A stretch of DNA of 8,202 nucleotides, from the NCBI GenBank assembly GCA_903825695.1, contig CAIKBP010000046.1, forward strand, positions 1-8,202, in the 5' to 3' direction. Below are positions 6,745 to 8,202 of the stretch, piece by piece; within the stretch, counting starts at the first letter, position 1; the number at the start of each line of letters is the position of its first letter. The stretch comes from an uncultured Verrucomicrobiota bacterium (GTDB lineage Bacteria; Verrucomicrobiota; Verrucomicrobiia; Palsa-1439). A program made the position numbers and the translations under genes. The notes under the pieces are model-generated. The model saw only the letters and a program-made list of their open reading frames with translations, was not told the DNA's origin and ran no database searches.

Positions 6745-8202
6745 CTACACTTTCCGCCCGAACTTTTTCTCCAGCTCGGCGTAAGAGATCTGGATCATCG
6801 TGGGGCGCCCATGCGGGCAGGTGTACGGCAGATCGCAATGATGGAGTTGCTCCAGTAACGCTATAAGCTCCTCCCCTCTCAACGGGTCACGCGCTTTGAC
6901 GGCGTGACGGCAAACCGCAGTGGCGATCTTGTCTTCAGTCAGTCGCCGCGCATGGATTTGCTCGCCGGTCTGGCGCAGTTCGTCCAGTACGCTGCGGAAA
7001 ACCTGCGGCAGGTTCTCCAACGGAAAATACGGCGGCAACGCGTCCACGAGGAACGTCTTGTCTCCGAACTCGCTGATGCCGATGCCGAGTTTGTGAAGTG
7101 TGCCGAGGTTGCCGCGTAGGAACACCGCGTCGCGCGCGTCCAGTTCCAACGTCACGGGCAACAGAAGTTTCTGCGACGGGGCAGCGGCTGCCGCCAGTTG
7201 TTTCAACATCTTCTCGAACAACACTCGTTCGTGCGCGGCGTGTTGATCGATCAGCACCATTCCTTCGGATGACTCCGCGATCACATAAAGCTGGTTGACG
7301 ATGCCGAGGATCCGCCAGCGCCCTTCTTCCTGTGTCTGAATCTCCGGCGAGGTGGCCGATGGAGTCAGCACGTCGTGGAGATCTGCATTGAGGTATCGCG
7401 GCTCAGAACGCGGGAGCGCGTCTGACGGCGGCGTGACGGAGGCTACGGGATTGGGTATCGTTGCCGGCAATGGCCGCGGGGTGGCGCCCTTCGGTTCGAG
7501 AGCGCCGCGGACAGCATCAATCACACACTGCCGCACAGTAAACTCGTCGCGGAATCGCACTTCCCGTTTCGTCGGGTGAACGTTCACATCAACCAGTGCT
7601 GGATCGAGTTCGATGAACAAACATGCGATTGGAAACCGACCTTTCATCAACGCCGTGTGATAGGCCTCGAGCAGCGCGTAATTGACACCCCGGCTCTCGA
7701 CCGGCCGGCCGTTGACAAACACGTGCTGCTGGCTGCGGTCGGCACGGCTGACGCCCGGTTTGCCGATGTAGCCAGTCACCTTAATATCACCGCGTTCCAA
7801 TTGCACCGGCACCAGTTCCTCGCAAAACTGTCCACCAAATAGTTCGCGCATCCGGTCAAGCAGACGGACGGTTGGTGCAAGCTGGAACACATCCCGTTGA
7901 TCTGCCACAAGACGGAACGCCACCGGCGCGTGCGCCAGCGCATAAAGCGTGACGATGTGTTCGATGTGCGCCATCTCAGTTTGTTCAGACCGGAGAAACT
8001 TTCGCCGGGCTGGCAGATTGAAGAACAGGTTCCGGACTTCGACGGCCGTTCCTTCGGCTGAACCGACATCGTTCACCGACACGATCCGTCCACCGGCCAC
8101 TTGGATCGCCGTGCCGCTGAGCGTGCCGCGTTCCCTCGTCGTCAGCGTAAACCGCGACACCGCTGCGATGCTGGGGATGGCTTCACCGCGAAAACCGAGC
8201 GA
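6745..8202 (-). CDS. mutL: DNA mismatch repair protein MutL, endonuclease type (5' end beyond the window)
   Basis: MutL links mismatch recognition by MutS to strand removal. The frame is open to the window edge; 485 residues are visible and roughly the first 90, with the earliest GHKL ATPase motifs, are missing. Visible numbering starts at the edge: GFRGEAI at 3-9 and EGTAVEVRNLFFNLPARRKF from about 50 complete the ATPase domain. The transducer domain follows (VFVNGRPV, then VDVNVHPTKREVRF), and then a Pro/Ser-rich linker. In the C-terminal dimerisation domain are DQHAAHERVLFE (319-330, bases 7213-7248), which fits the nicking-endonuclease motif DQHA-x2-E-x4-E, QKLLLP (344-349), a beta-clamp-like motif, VCRHAVKA near Cys431, CPHGRP (462-467) and terminal FGR. 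This is the latent-endonuclease MutL of bacteria without MutH. It runs opposite to the operon, so it is separately transcribed. No mutS is visible. Confidence 0.96.
   Translation of the reverse strand, partial: SLGFRGEAIPSIAAVSRFTLTTRERGTLSGTAIQVAGGRIVSVNDVGSAEGTAVEVRNLFFNLPARRKFLRSEQTEMAHIEHIVTLYALAHAPVAFRLVADQRDVFQLAPTVRLLDRMRELFGGQFCEELVPVQLERGDIKVTGYIGKPGVSRADRSQQHVFVNGRPVESRGVNYALLEAYHTALMKGRFPIACLFIELDPALVDVNVHPTKREVRFRDEFTVRQCVIDAVRGALEPKGATPRPLPATIPNPVASVTPPSDALPRSEPRYLNADLHDVLTPSATSPEIQTQEEGRWRILGIVNQLYVIAESSEGMVLIDQHAAHERVLFEKMLKQLAAAAAPSQKLLLPVTLELDARDAVFLRGNLGTLHKLGIGISEFGDKTFLVDALPPYFPLENLPQVFRSVLDELRQTGEQIHARRLTEDKIATAVCRHAVKARDPLRGEELIALLEQLHHCDLPYTCPHGRPTMIQISYAELEKKFGRKV
7156..7173 (-). 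other. Putative beta-clamp binding motif in MutL
   Basis: The six codons read QKLLLP, which fits the QxxLxP consensus. It lies shortly after the endonuclease motif, the same relative place as the clamp-binding QEMIVP of Bacillus subtilis MutL. Clamp contact would direct nicking to newly replicated strands. The match is short, so the role is inferred from position as much as from sequence. Confidence 0.6.
7210..7248 (-). other. MutL endonuclease metal-binding motif
   Basis: These 13 codons read DQHAAHERVLFEK, an exact fit to DQHA(x)2E(x)4E. In human PMS2 and Bacillus MutL the Asp and Glu residues of this motif are needed for nicking the discontinuous strand. It is partnered here by CPHGRP at 6802-6819, which contributes to the same metal site. 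Activity is inferred from family knowledge. Confidence 0.9.

Noticed and set aside
1..8202. Defence system, mobile element, CRISPR array or RNA gene
   Set aside because: I looked for direct repeats, transposase or nuclease-like frames, tRNA-like cloverleafs and integration sites; every long stretch is explained by the seven housekeeping genes.

Overview
The window is a conserved bacterial housekeeping block of the transcription, translation and ribosome-maturation kind. It suggests a member of the Planctomycetes-Verrucomicrobia-Chlamydiae (PVC) superphylum, most like Verrucomicrobiota. Three things point there by recall of family sequences, not by a search: the NusA start and body, the IF2 G4 motif NKCD followed by LPTANPDRVKKQL, and a short TruB without a PUA-sized tail. 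The placement is an inference of moderate strength.

Layout of the + strand, 9 to 6734: nusA (transcription elongation/antitermination factor, with a one-base frameshift near its 5' end), infB (translation initiation factor IF2), rbfA (30S maturation factor), a DHH/DHHA1 phosphoesterase of the NrnA type, truB (tRNA Psi55 synthase) and ribF (bifunctional riboflavin kinase/FAD synthetase). nusA/infB overlap in ATGA, rbfA/nrnA overlap by 17 bases, nrnA and truB are 10 bases apart, and truB/ribF either overlap or lie 8 bases apart. Together they look like one co-transcribed unit. The only sizeable gap is 89 bases between infB and rbfA, and it ends in the clearest Shine-Dalgarno sequence of the window. 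The gene upstream of nusA (often rimP) lies outside the window.

On the - strand, from the right edge (8202) to 6745, is the 3' part of mutL (DNA mismatch repair). It converges on ribF with 10 bases between the two stop codons. The visible part carries the metal-binding endonuclease motif, the C-terminal CPHGRP motif and a beta-clamp-like motif, so it is the nicking type of MutL found in bacteria that lack MutH. The N-terminal ATPase motifs are cut off by the window edge.

The five co-directional genes after nusA serve linked steps. IF2 starts translation, RbfA matures the 30S subunit, the NrnA-like enzyme degrades short RNA remnants or related phosphodiesters, TruB modifies tRNA, and RibF makes FMN and FAD. 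NusA couples transcription to this programme. I see no mobile element, CRISPR array, tRNA, rRNA, phage or defence gene, and no sign of an undescribed system. The points worth a second look are the nusA frameshift, a possible internal start giving a short IF2 isoform, a small palindrome before truB, and the tight convergent ribF/mutL junction.
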